A stretch of 64,000 nucleotides of DNA from Anoplolepis gracilipes. Taxonomy: Eukaryota > Arthropoda > Insecta > Hymenoptera > Formicidae. Positions 11,992 to 22,984 of this stretch are shown here, piece after piece. Below the pieces are notes generated by a model. The model ran no database searches. It was not told where the DNA came from and worked only from the letters and a program-made list of their open reading frames with translations. A program made the translations under genes and the position numbers. The stretch is taken from NCBI RefSeq assembly GCF_047496725.1, contig NC_132981.1, forward strand, positions 10,714,501-10,778,500, written 5' to 3'. Numbering within the stretch: the stretch's first letter is position 1; each line of letters starts with the position of its first letter.

Positions 11992-11994
<3 letters not shown>
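11006..11994. other. Mixed stretch with an unsupported 118-codon plus frame
   Basis: A frame at 11572-11928 begins MSIAFWSSDLAIIQVPLSFV and has hydrophobic segments near both ends. It has no recognised motif, and a shorter minus frame overlaps it. I do not call it a gene. Confidence 0.35.

Positions 11995-12022
<28 letters not shown>
11995..12022. repeat. (TA)n microsatellite
   Basis: An uninterrupted TA run. Confidence 0.95.
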
Positions 12023-12708
12023 ATCTCTCCGATCAATTATAAGAATTAATTTTTTATTACAAGAATTATCAAGTAAACTTACAAATTTTTTAAAATTTAA
12101 TTTGATTCTATAAATATATTTATTTTGTATTATTTTATACATTTATTTTAGACTTTATACCATTTTTATAATTTTAAAATAAAAAAAATTTTAAAACTTG
12201 ATGTAACCAGAATATGCACATCAATCGATACATATCGATTTTCTTACTATTGGACATTCCTTTTGTTCACCCTACATTACGTTATTAAACTTATAGATGA
12301 TTCTCGGATATCTGCCCATCATATTGGCTTTCCCGCAAATTATCCGATGAATAAGATTGTAAATTATTTCCCTCAAACATCAGTAACACATTTTTCTAAA
12401 CGCAAAAGGAAAACGACTGTCACGTGACGTTCAATATTCATGACACGAAACTTTAAAAATTAAAAAGGAGGAAATGAACACGTGTCTATTAGCATCGAGT
12501 AATGAATCCCCAGGAAGTAATTAAAGTTTCCGCAGAGAGAATTTCTCTCGTCTAGGAGGCAAGGTGAATCTCGGATGCAGCGCATTTTTCACCGTCGTCG
12601 CGCGTCGCCGTCTTCCTGCATTGCCCGTTTCCGGTTCTCCCTCTTTGCATTTGCTGAAACGTAAACTCACACACCTTCCTTCTCGTGGAAAGAAAAAAAC
12701 TACTATAT
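12023..12708. other. A+T-rich then mixed stretch, nothing seen
   Basis: Poly-A/T-rich to 12200, more complex at 12280-12690 with a small C+G-rich patch near 12570-12640. No open frame of note. Confidence 0.5.
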
Positions 12709-12727
12709 AAAAAAAAAAAAAAAAAAA
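12709..12727. repeat. Poly-A run
   Basis: Nineteen A residues. No poly-A-tailed retroposon body was identified upstream. Confidence 0.95.
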
Positions 12728-12995
12728 GATTTAAGTTTAACTTGTGCGCTGCTAATTAAAATATCTTTGAAATCGCTACGATGGATTTCTCGGACAAGAA
12801 ATTTTGTTTACGTTTAATTTTCATAAATAACAATTATCTATTATCACTGAATATTAAAAATTATCATGCGATGTCTTAGTTTATTCAGCGAATGTGAAAT
12901 TATACTGGTTTCTTTAGGAAGTATATATTTCTACTATTAGTAACTAGAGAAAACAGCCATACTACTTAGGTACATCTTTACTAGCTACATAAATC

Positions 12996-13124
12996 ATGAT
13001 GCGAGACTTCTTACAAACTATATTGTTTAAGTCTGAAATGAATAACGTGACATCCACAGAAGTGGGGCGCATTTTTATTAATTACACAGCATCAAGTAAG
13101 ACTAATTGCACACGAAATAAGTAA
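12996..13124 (+). CDS. Small open frame or possible first exon
   Basis: Two tandem ATG codons directly after an in-frame TAA open 42 codons beginning MMRDFLQTILFKSEMNNV and ending at 13124. A donor-like site (CAA|GTAAGA) at 13096 would cut it after about 33 codons. Composition is protein-like with two Asn-X-Thr sites, but no family, promoter or partner exon is evident. It may be chance. Confidence 0.1.
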   Translation: MMRDFLQTILFKSEMNNVTSTEVGRIFINYTASSKTNCTRNK

Positions 13125-13126
13125 TT

Positions 13127-14052
13127 TTTTATATAAAATTGACATAATTCGCGTCTCAGTTAGTAATTCTGCCAACAATCGGTAAATTCAGACTACGCTT
13201 TATATTAATTAGAGTGCAAATTGCATTAAACCGTCGACACTGAGCGAAGCGAAAAATTGCTTCTGCTCAGAAGTGAATTTAATCTACGGGTCGCGTCACT
13301 CGTAATTTCACGCGGGTCGGAAGTTCTTTAAGATCCGAGTCAAAACGAATCACCCCACCGCAAAAGTATTAAGCGTCTCGAAAACGCGTAAAGTAAAGGA
13401 ATGACCCCACATGGCGTTGTATTTTTTTCTTTTTATTGATCCGTGACGCGTCTCCAATGACGACAAGGATGTGAAAGCTGAGGGATAATTGAGGCTTTAA
13501 AAAGGGATATGGCTATGTTATATGACGCTATGTGGTATTATATACGTCATACGAGAAAGAGAGTATACCTGGATTAAGCGTGGAAAGGGTCGGAGAGGAG
13601 AAAAGGACTTGTAAGAGGATGGCGGAGCGTAAAGTCCATATTATACAAGGCAGATAGAACTTTTGGCGCATGGTAGGATGGATGGGCGGTTAAATAGAAC
13701 AATAGAGAGGAGGGAGACGGGAAAGGGAGGCCCGACATTTAATCTAGGAGAGAGCAGAGGATCGAAATACGTTTTACTTTTATATTTTTTTTATCACGCT
13801 TGTCTAAGACCCAGTGATCCAGAAAACTAGAGAACGCACAGACTCACTCACGAAAAGAAAGCAGTATAGACGAACGGAAGAAAAAACAGACAGGGAGGAT
13901 ATTCCTTTAAGGGATTCGATGACGTACGATCTGTCCCCATCTCACGTGTCATATCTCAAATTCTCTAATAGATACCGTGATAATTTCATCAAATATCTAA
14001 GTGTCTAAAAGAACGAAAGAAAAAAATAATACTGATGGAGAACTGATTACAT
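13127..14052. other. Mixed, partly purine-rich stretch
   Basis: From 13540 to 13760 the plus strand is strongly G/A-rich, giving CT-rich acceptor-like tracts on the other strand but no convincing exon. A 64-codon plus frame at 13814-14008 is Arg/Lys/Asp/Thr-rich and unrecognised. Confidence 0.4.
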
Positions 14053-14053
14053 G

Positions 14054-14114
<61 letters not shown>

Positions 14115-14118
14115 ATTT
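14053..14118. repeat. (AT)n microsatellite
   Basis: A long AT run with one TT interruption. It is followed by two copies of TATAATTTTATAAATTTTAT. Confidence 0.92.
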
Positions 14119-15451
14119 ATTATAATTTTATAAATTTTATATATATTATAATTTTATAAATTTTATTAACTTTAAAAGTTTTATTCCAATGAGATTTTAC
14201 AAATTTCATCTATATATCCATTATTATCGAACTGCTTGAAATAAATAACAGCATTGGAGTTTTCATTGGAAAATGTTTCGACAAAACGCATATCCGTGTT
14301 CTTCTCGTTTCAAACTGTGAATGATATGTGGAGAATTTAGTAACTGATATGTATTATAATGACGCATATTACGTATAGCGTAGTTTGCAATATTCACTTC
14401 AAATATCTCTGAAGCTACCTAGTAGTTATTAAAAAATAATATTTTATAGATAAAAGTTACTTTGAAATGAAATATTTCGTATAATTAACATAATTTTTTT
14501 TATCATCCAAATAAAGCGAAAGATCTAAAAATTATTGAAACAAAAAAAATCTTATAATTATAAAACCGACTATAACGTGACAAAAGAACACGGTAAAATT
14601 AATCGTATATCGTATATTCCCTACGGTTTTTCTTTTATATCACGATGAATAAACCAGAAAGCAATTTCTCAGTGATAAATATTCGAGCTTTTGCTTGAAA
14701 TCCGTTAGAGCGTCGTGCATGATACGATCGCGCGAGCCGCTTTTTGAAAAGCCGATTTGTAAAATACGCAGTATCATACACCGCAATAATACACTAGTAT
14801 TGAAAAGGATAGAAACTTCAAACGATATGTTACTCAAAAATTCTTGAAAACTCAAATATGTTAGAGCGATAGATGTAGTGCTTATTTTATATCGGTTAAT
14901 TTTAATTGAGAGATATAATTAATTTTTTAGATGAAATCTAGAATTTAGAGTAAAGAGTTAGTTAAATATAATGAAAGATAAGCGAGAGTGAAATCGATTT
15001 TTATAATTAAGAATACAAAAAAAAATTAAATTATAAATAAATTAAAAATTTCATCATTATACGAATTAAACTAACAATAAATGACGAAATACTAAAATTT
15101 TATTTTTAAATTAAAATAAATGAATTAAAATAAATGACGAAGTATCAAATTTTTATATTAAATTCAGCGTACATGTAAATATTGCACATTTCGCGTGCAC
15201 ATTTTGCACAAAGGAAATATTGATGCATAGTCGCAAACATTATTTCATGAATATTGAAATGAGAGCGGTTACATTGTATTTCGGAAGTATAGCTATCTGT
15301 TAAATTTTGCAGCCAAGTTTAACTTACATATACTGTTGCTACGTAAACCGGAGAAATATCTCACATTCGATATAATATACTACATGTTGCCGTTGCGCGC
15401 AATAAACGCGCATTATTCCCATTTCTCACGTAAAATGTGCTTACTTTACAG
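14119..15451. other. A+T-rich stretch with a short direct repeat
   Basis: At 15079-15165 a roughly 52-bp unit with the core AAATGACGAARTAY is repeated about 1.7 times. A 71-codon minus frame at 14640-14855 has no recognisable feature. Otherwise nothing is seen. Confidence 0.45.
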
Positions 15452-15565
15452 CACAATATGCTGTGGAACAAGGCTTATCCTCTCAGCTTCTGTAACAATA
15501 ACTTCTGGGATAAAACGCAGCTCAACGTGTTTATCGGGCAACAATATCTTTTCTTCATGCCATAA
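15452..15565 (+). CDS. Candidate terminal exon, product unknown
   Basis: A good acceptor (TGCTTACTTTACAG) ends at 15451. The frame beginning with the next base is open for 37 codons to a TAA at 15563-15565. The translation includes NNNFWDKTQLNVFIGQQY. G+C by codon position is about 38, 24 and 62%, a periodicity expected of coding DNA in a genome that prefers C/G-ending codons. No upstream exon of matching phase was located and no family is recognised. A fragment of an old transposon gene is another possibility. Confidence 0.2.
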   Translation, partial: HNMLWNKAYPLSFCNNNFWDKTQLNVFIGQQYLFFMP

Positions 15566-16316
15566 TTGTTTAATATCGTTCATATAATTCTTTTAAGCTT
15601 ACGATTATTTCTTTATTTTATATTAATACAATTTTGCACGTAATATTTTTTGAAAAATAATTTAGATTGCGATAATGATGTGATATATTAAGAAAAAAAA
15701 TTTTTTACGAGATGATTTTTTTTCCGTAGCCGTACTTCTTTACAACTTGATGCGTTTGCACATCGCAATTTAGTGGTTGCCGACAGCCACTCTGAGTTCT
15801 GGTCTATAGCATTCATCTTTAACCCCTTACTTTCGGACGCACGAACCTGTAAATTTTACTCGGTCGCTCCTGTCTGCGACGAAAAAGACCTCTCTTCTTC
15901 GGGAAAGGTACGCTGATATTTTAACGAGCACGGCTTCTTTAATACAGCTGTTGCTCTCACAAGAGTGCACTTCTATTACATTTGCGGCATGTCTTTTTTT
16001 CTTCTACATGATTATTAGAAAATATGTTATGTTTATTTCTGGATTTTATATATATTAACTTTATGAAGTAGCATATTAATTAAATATATTTAGAGGAAAG
16101 AAATTATATATTGTTTTTCACAGTTGTTATTGAAATTTATCAAATAAATTAGCAGAGAATCTGAATATTTCATATGAATATTTATAATTAGAGATTGTTT
16201 TATACATTTAATTATATGAGATTAAATCATTATATCTCATCCGTTCGAAATTAATTATAACGATCCTTGCAAGCGATCTGACTAAAAGCTCTCACGGCAT
16301 TTCGACAATGTATTGT
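15566..16316. other. Mixed then A+T-rich stretch, nothing seen
   Basis: Moderate complexity at 15720-15960, A+T-rich afterwards. No open frame of note. Confidence 0.5.
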
Positions 16317-16350
16317 TTCTCTCTCAGTCTCTCTCTCTTTCTCTCTCTCT
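16317..16350. repeat. (CT)n low-complexity repeat
   Basis: CT units with single TTT interruptions. Confidence 0.88.
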
Positions 16351-16905
16351 TACATGGCTTTTACAACTGATGCGATTCGAGGCTCCATGTAATCCGTGGC
16401 CGTAAATCGGGATTAAACTTAGTGCCACTTCCGGTGGGGCTACGATTGGGCCACCAAAGTATAAAGTGTACTTCGCACGCTTACTTTGAAACTGTTTCTT
16501 AAAAGATTCTGTCGTTACCACGAATTGATATTTTGACATTCGAGTACTTTATTATTAACTTTATTACAATATTTTCGAAAGCCAATCATAACAAGAGAGA
16601 ATGCACATACGTTTTCGTACAAAATTATATATCTGTATATTGTTCACGCGATTACATACATTATTGATATTTATTAAAACAGTTGCGCGGAATACTATAT
16701 TATGTGCGACTGTTATAACTTTGATCATAAACAATTTTCATGATTTTGAACATATTATTTCAAGCTTAATTACACATAGATAATTGATTAATACAACAAA
16801 TTGGATAATCTTCCTATTTGTAATTTCATATTTATTGCTGTTTAGTTATTTCTAATTATATATAATGTAATAAAATTTTATCTGCCTGTATGCCTGTTGT
16901 TTCAG

Positions 16906-17042
16906 ATATTTACGCAAGCCAGACATGTATAATGTATGTATCATATTTTGTAATATGTGACTACTGCAAACGGAACTGCAAACTGTGGTGCATCTGTTTT
17001 GATTTTTACGGAGCTCTCGTGTACATCATAGATAGAACATGA
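16906..17042 (+). CDS. Weak candidate terminal exon, Cys-rich
   Basis: A good acceptor (CCTGTTGTTTCAG) ends at 16905. After two bases a frame of 44 codons runs to TGA at 17040-17042; it is rich in Cys, Tyr and hydrophobic residues (ICDYCKRNCKLWCICF). Codon-position G+C shows no clear coding periodicity. Chance is likely. Confidence 0.08.
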
Positions 17043-17122
17043 ATTTTTACTTCCGCTTCATGTTGTTGAAACTATAAGATTATGCAGAATCATCATGAAA
17101 TATATAAATGTATATGCATATC

Positions 17123-17125
<3 letters not shown>

Positions 17126-17159
<34 letters not shown>
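17126..17159. repeat. (AT)n microsatellite
   Basis: An uninterrupted AT run. Confidence 0.93.
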
Positions 17160-17165
<6 letters not shown>

Positions 17166-17202
17166 AAACATATATATATACATATATATTTTCTATATAT
17201 AT

Positions 17203-17243
17203 AGAAAACAAGAAGAAAAGAGATGTTTCGATATGAATATATA

Positions 17244-17301
<58 letters not shown>

Positions 17302-17332
17302 TATCGAAACATTTCTTTTCTTCTTGTTTTCT
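17203..17332. repeat. Long near-perfect palindrome with (AT)n centre
   Basis: The left arm 17203-17240 starts AGAAAACAAGAAGAAAAGAG. It is the reverse complement of the right arm 17295-17332 in 37 of 38 bases. The 54 bases between are almost all alternating A and T, so the centre is itself self-complementary and the whole 130 bp can fold into one hairpin or cruciform. It lies just left of the inverted-repeat element at 17400-18180 but does not share its termini. Confidence 0.85.
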
Positions 17333-17399
17333 TTAACAAACTTGGAAGATATACATGTAATATTATTTCTATTGGTTATAAAAATTCTTTGTAATACCC

Positions 17400-18180
17400 T
17401 ATAAATATATTTTTTTTAGTTTTATATTTTTATAAACATAGTAAAATTATTAAGATTACGAAATATTTTAGAATACTTTTAAGAATGTTTTAATAAAATT
17501 AATTTTATAAATAAAATTATAAAATAACTTCAATTAATGACATTTTTGTACTATCAATATAGTACTATAATTATGTATAAAAAAAGTATGCATGTTATAA
17601 AAAAAAACACTATAACAATAATACCGGTGTTAAAAAATATGTACAAGGCTTGTTATGGTAATGATAGCTTTATGATGGAAGTTAACGAGGAATAAAAAAA
17701 CAACACGATCGAAAGAAATTATTAAAAAGAAAATTATTACATATACACAATACAAATGCATAATTCAAGCTTATTAGTAAAATATAATTCATTGCCTTAT
17801 AATTTAGGTCATTTAGCATATGAAACATTCTTACAGGTTATAATTTATAAATTCACAATCAATAGCAATAGAAATAATTAAATTGTGCAATAAAACATTA
17901 AAACAATATAAACGAATTTATACATTTTATGTGAAACAATTATTATGATGTAATTATTCTAGGAAAAAGTTCTTCATTGAAAAATTGACTTTAATTTTAT
18001 TATAATAACATCAAAAGAAAAATACCTTTCTTTTCTTTCTCAGTTTTGTAGTTATTTTATAATTTTATTTATAAAATTAATTTGTAAAACATTCTTTAAA
18101 GCATTCTGAAATGTTCTGTAATCTTAATAATTTTGCTATATTTATAAAAATATAAAACTTAAAAAAATATAGAATTTATA
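17400..18180. mobile_element. Long-terminal-inverted-repeat element (MITE-like)
   Basis: The arm at about 17400-17529 (core AAATTATTAAGATTACGAAA) and the reverse complement of 18050-18180 match over about 120-130 bases with roughly 85-90% identity, including AAAATTATTAAGATTAC and TTAATTTTATAAATAAAATT. The 520-bp interior is A+T-rich with no transposase frame. Exact ends and target duplication are unclear. Arms this long relative to the element fit a non-autonomous DNA transposon of the fold-back or MITE type; the superfamily is not assigned. Confidence 0.7.
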
Positions 18181-19660
18181 TTTTTATTGCAGTTTATTAT
18201 TTATTATCTTTATATTGATTTTGCACTAGATTACCGCGATTTATTTTCAAACATTTATCACAATGTTTCGATTCCTATCAACTATGAAACATACCTATAG
18301 GCAATCTGAAAAGCTCGTCATAGAATCATAAAAATATCCCGCACGTCACCTATAGTCGTTCGATCATGTCCGCGGCTTGTTTTATGAGCATCTATTGAGA
18401 CGTGTAGCAACAAGAGAGTTGCAACGCACAATAGATACTATACTGAATGATGCATCGATGCGAAAAAAAAAGAACAGGCATAGAGAAGAAAATACGATCG
18501 AGTGAAATTCTTTCTTCCTTAATTGTGAGATCATGATGAAAACGTGTGTTACATACATGCAATATTACAGAGCTCTATATGTGTGCATTTTTTTGGTTCT
18601 GTTCATTAAAATTTTTTTATTTAAAATTGTGAACAAGGGCAAAGATCTGCGATATGAAGCGATATAAAGATGATGCCAAACGTCGCTAATATATTATATT
18701 TTTTTTAAGTTTTAAGTAGTTTTAAACTTATTTTTATAAATTGAAATTATAATAACGATTTCTCTGATTTGAGAAACAGATTCTGTTTTAATGACGATAT
18801 TCGTCCGAGATAACAGCAAGGATATCCTCTCATTATATCCTGCAATAATTCCTCGTCGCTTTTTCCCTTGATCGATTCTGTATTCCTTTGACATGTCTTG
18901 TAACGGGAGTCGAAGTAGGAATTCTTGTATTTAATTTAGCGCGAGGCTTTTAATCAGACTTTGCTTCAAACGCACACTTGGATACTCAACTTAGAAACTA
19001 AGGGGCCAAATTTAAAAGGAGCTTTTTGAAGATTTAAGACATTCCCCTCCCCTGCTCCTCACTTTCTTTCATTCTTTCTCCGCCTGGTTAGAAGAACGAT
19101 GTCCAATCGCGCCTCCTTTAAATTTACCTTATCTTATCTGTGTCCGTGGTATCTGAAAGGTATTATGCGGGGATGAAAAGAGATACAAAGAGCTCGCGTA
19201 CATAATTTAAATTAAATTTGGATAGCATAATGTAAATTACAGATTCAAGTTTCATTGAACGACAAAAGTTAATATTTAATGCGTATCATAAACGTTAAAA
19301 TTCTATAAACTAGGTGTCTGAGAGGGATAAAAAGGTTTATCTCATAAATATTTCATGTGATTAAAATACTTTGATTTATTATAATTTTTCAATATATTAT
19401 ACTTCGTAATGATAAAATGATCAATATCGAATTGATCAATATTTAATCTGAATTAGATATTTAGGAGAAAAATATCTTTTTAATAATATATATAATATGC
19501 ATATTATTTAAATATAAATATAATTTCAAAATTATATTAATAATATTATATATAATAGTATAATTCTCGTATAAAATGGATAAAAAAATATGGAATGTTA
19601 TTATATATGAGAAAACATGGGGAATGGAATGCGTAAAAAGAAGCATTTAAAAAAATATAT
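18181..19660. other. A+T-rich stretch, nothing seen
   Basis: No open frame with recognisable features. Short self-complementary A/T words near 19480-19560. Confidence 0.55.
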
Positions 19661-20038
19661 TTATCTTATTTTAGCTAAATTATATTTTTTTATAACGTGT
19701 GATTGCTGAATGGATGAGTAAAAAGTTTCCACCTTAACATAATAAAAATGCTTTTCACTTTGCAGCGTACAGAAAACTTTCGGATTTTCAAGTTCATAGC
19801 GATCCACGGGATCTGAAAGTTTCCTCATCCGTACATTCGTCGCTACCTGTAACCTATTCAAGCGCAAGTTCGTCGAATCTGGTCGGGAAATTGTAGAAAC
19901 GTTGTAACTAACGCACTGCTGGTCGAATTTCACAACTAGTTTCTCTCGGTATCGCGTAATGTTAGCGAAAATTTCTCTAAAATTACTGCCGTATTGTAAC
20001 GTAATCGTCGTAACAGCAATCACACTCAGAACTATCAT
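19661..20038 (-). CDS. Unspliced 125-codon open frame, possible small secreted protein
   Basis: The first ATG (20038-20036, context ACAAATGA, good for insects) opens 125 codons. The N-terminus MIVLSVIAVTTITLQYG is hydrophobic like a signal peptide though it lacks a basic residue. The rest is mixed and charged, with two cysteines (DQQCVSYN and VFCTLQ) and NIT and NVS glycosylation-type sites. The frame is open upstream to a stop at 20110-20108. Codon-position G+C is roughly 47, 35 and 45%, with the second position lowest, as in coding DNA. A TATATAAAG box lies at 20083-20075. No family is recognised. An antisense frame with an acceptor-like GCAG at about 19767 keeps a plus-strand alternative open. 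Confidence 0.25.
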   Translation of the reverse strand: MIVLSVIAVTTITLQYGSNFREIFANITRYREKLVVKFDQQCVSYNVSTISRPDSTNLRLNRLQVATNVRMRKLSDPVDRYELENPKVFCTLQSEKHFYYVKVETFYSSIQQSHVIKKYNLAKIR

Positions 20039-20074
20039 TTGTATGAGAATTGAAAACACTTTAATATCCCGATG

Positions 20075-20083
20075 CTTTATATA
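20075..20083 (-). promoter_or_regulatory. TATA-box-like element upstream of the 20-kb frame
   Basis: TATATAAAG on the minus strand, 37 bp before the ATG at 20038. A start site about 30 bp downstream would fall near 20045-20052, giving a very short leader. TATA words are common in A+T-rich DNA, so the support is the spacing only. Confidence 0.2.
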
Positions 20084-22910
20084 GGAAACATTTACATCTT
20101 TTGCACATTAAAACAAAGGAGAATGTTATAAATAAAAAAAAAATGTTTAAATATCAATAGAATATGTCATCGATAGAAAAACTATTCTTCATTTGATACA
20201 TACATCTCCTATACAGGATCGATACTAATTAGTGAGGTAACCGAGAATATGTTAATATTATAATTTAAAAAGTAACATTCCTTTTTCTTGCAAGAAATAT
20301 TATGACAATATTATGATAAAAATCGATACTTTTCTTCAAATTTTGCGCAAGTTCTTGCGAGAGTATTGAAATATAAGCGTTTCCGCAAGTGCACGCAAGC
20401 TTTGGGTATGTCCACGTAACTTAAGTTCATTCCAAATATATTGTGCGTCACCTCTATATATATATATACAGTAGCGTTTGAGTCCCGAATGTCTCCATTT
20501 TTCGCGTCGATTGGCGGCAGCTTGTTGCTGGCAGGCAAAGTGTGTGCTTTGCATTTTGCGGGCATCCGCCTCGTGACGTTCGCACGCGGTGCTGCATAAA
20601 TTATGCGCGAGCACCGACACAACGGCGGAGCGTAACGCTGTCCGTAGGAAAAATTCGAAAATTTAATTTGCGTGCTAACCCGTGCACTTTAAATCAACGG
20701 TAAACCGACAGCGCCCGTACATCCCGAACGCTTATAAAGCATACGCGGCAGATGTTTCAGTTAAATCAACTGCTTTCGAACGCCACGCCGCAGAAACTAT
20801 CTGTTCCGGTGTCAAAACAGCTGCGCTTAATTAAATGTATACAATGGGCGTACTGCGCAAGGGTGGGTGGAACGTCTCGAAACAACACGCTTAATTGCAT
20901 GCGTAGGCGTTCCGGTCTTAATGCACCTATAATAACATGGAGAAACACGCGAGTTACGCTTCTTGAACAAGTTACGGTTTGCGTGATTTTGCTTTCTCTA
21001 CCAATCTAGTTTCTCCCTCAATTTTAGAATCCTATAAAAATAATAGAAAATAGCTTTTTAATCATGCAGAGACAAGAATTTATATTTGCAAATAAAATCG
21101 GTATACAATGTATATAATAATTAAGCAATGATCTTTTCATTAATAAAGATGTTAATAAAAAGATAAAATAACGATCAAGAATTTGTTTTTGTTTAAAAAT
21201 AGATTTTTATATTATTAGCTCTTTTATTTAAAAATTATCTTTATTATTAGGTCGTTTTAGGTCTGGAATTATGTAGATGAAGTCTCACCAGGGTATTCGT
21301 TGAATCTCAGAGAAAGAGAATGAATCAAATATTAACTCATTGTCCGTCAATTGTCCGAAATATTAATTGTCAACTTAACTGATAACTAAGAGAATGATAG
21401 CTACAAAAAATATCTTATTATGCGTTACTATTTTCAAATGAATCAAATATTTGATTAAGGGATAATAAACGATAGCGAAACAATTCGCACAGCTTACATA
21501 TAACATAAGGATGAAGAGAAGCAAATTGTTTCAGTTATCAGTAGTTTGCAGCACTCACATGGTCTAAAGTATTCAGAGAGGAGCTGATGGACGATGCATT
21601 AATTAATTACGGACCGATTACCCAGACTGACGATGGTCAACATCCTATTTTCGCGACAGTGTCCTCCCTATGCTGTATAATCGTATTACGTTTAATCCTT
21701 GCCTCATATATATTTCTATCACATACATATTAATATATGCAGTATAAAACAGCTAATACATTAAGTGTTATAAGTAAAAGAGTATCATAAAGAAAAATAG
21801 AAAAAAAATGTCTTATTTCCATTATCATGAATATATTATTTCTTATTTTAATACAATAGAAAAAGATGAAAATCTCTCTTAAATATGAAAATTTGATTAA
21901 TTTTTACCGTAAAATAATACAATGGTTCCTAAAATTATATTGCGTGCATTTTTGAACAGATATATTTTGCATAAAAATGATATAAAAAAAATCTAAATTT
22001 TTGCTGTGCGATTTTTAAGATGTAATAATATTTAAAAAAGTTGATTTTTTTTTTTATATATAAGGAATCTCTTTTCTGATAACGACAGTTTACAGTTTGG
22101 TGATACGAAGAAAATTTTTAAAAAGACATCATCGCTCGTTTATCATAGTCAATTTTTCCTGCTATAACCGAGTTCACTTGCATCTGGCAGTTGATTCTTC
22201 CTGACGAGTTTTCAAACAAAATTTCCAAACGGCGTAGCGCGCGACAACGAGTAACTTTGCGAATGGCGCAAGTGGTGGACCGCATCCCACGTAATTCGCG
22301 AAAGCGAAATTGCAGAAATTGCGGTGCGGGTGGGTGTGCAAGTGAAACGAAGACGAAATGAAACTTTTTGAGAACACGAGAGGCTTTGTTTTGTAATTCA
22401 TTAAAAGTCCGTAACTCTCAAACGATAACGACGACGACGACGCGGTACCTTCGAACGACGGAAGAGAATGAAAACGACGAAATCCTGGAGGACTGGTGCA
22501 GTTATTGATTATCTAATTATCGTAATTGTTCGCACAGTCGTTCCGTACGGTGAAATAGAAAATGGATCGTGCAAAACGATCGTGCCCGATATTCCGAAAG
22601 TGCTTTCAGAGGCATATTTGCGTCTGGTTAATTTTCCCGAAAGCTCGGCTTCAATCGATCGACTGACGCAAAAGGCTATATATTTGGATTGCACAAATAA
22701 TTTCTAGTTTGAACGTTACGCTTGAAAACACTGATGTATTATTCCCATAAAGCTGTTTAACAATTAATTACATGAATGGAATAACTTGCAATGTGTGAAT
22801 ATTATCATCACCACTATTATACTTGATTAAACCGCAGTTAATCGGATTTTAAACGGAGAAACTATTTGCTTTAATGTTACGATGTTTTAATGTTTGATAA
22901 AAAGCAATTT

Positions 22911-22914
<4 letters not shown>
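20084..22914. other. Mixed stretch with several overlapping open frames, no gene recognised
   Basis: C+G-richer patches at 20370-20700, 20750-21010 and 22160-22700 carry overlapping frames of 60-103 codons on both strands, the usual sign of chance openness. A frame at 22468-22707 (ending TQKAIYLDCTNNF) looks the most protein-like but has no motif. Homeodomain-type TTAATTAATTA words occur at about 21600. The remainder is A+T-rich. Confidence 0.35.

Positions 22915-22983
<69 letters not shown>
22915..22983. repeat. (CA)n(TA)n compound microsatellite
   Basis: A CA run to 22957 passing directly into a TA run. Confidence 0.95.

Positions 22984-22984
<1 letters not shown>

Noticed and set aside
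14034..14050. GATGGAGAACTGATTAC, resembling miR-184
   Set aside because: The seed (GGACGGA) is not matched and no stem-loop is present.
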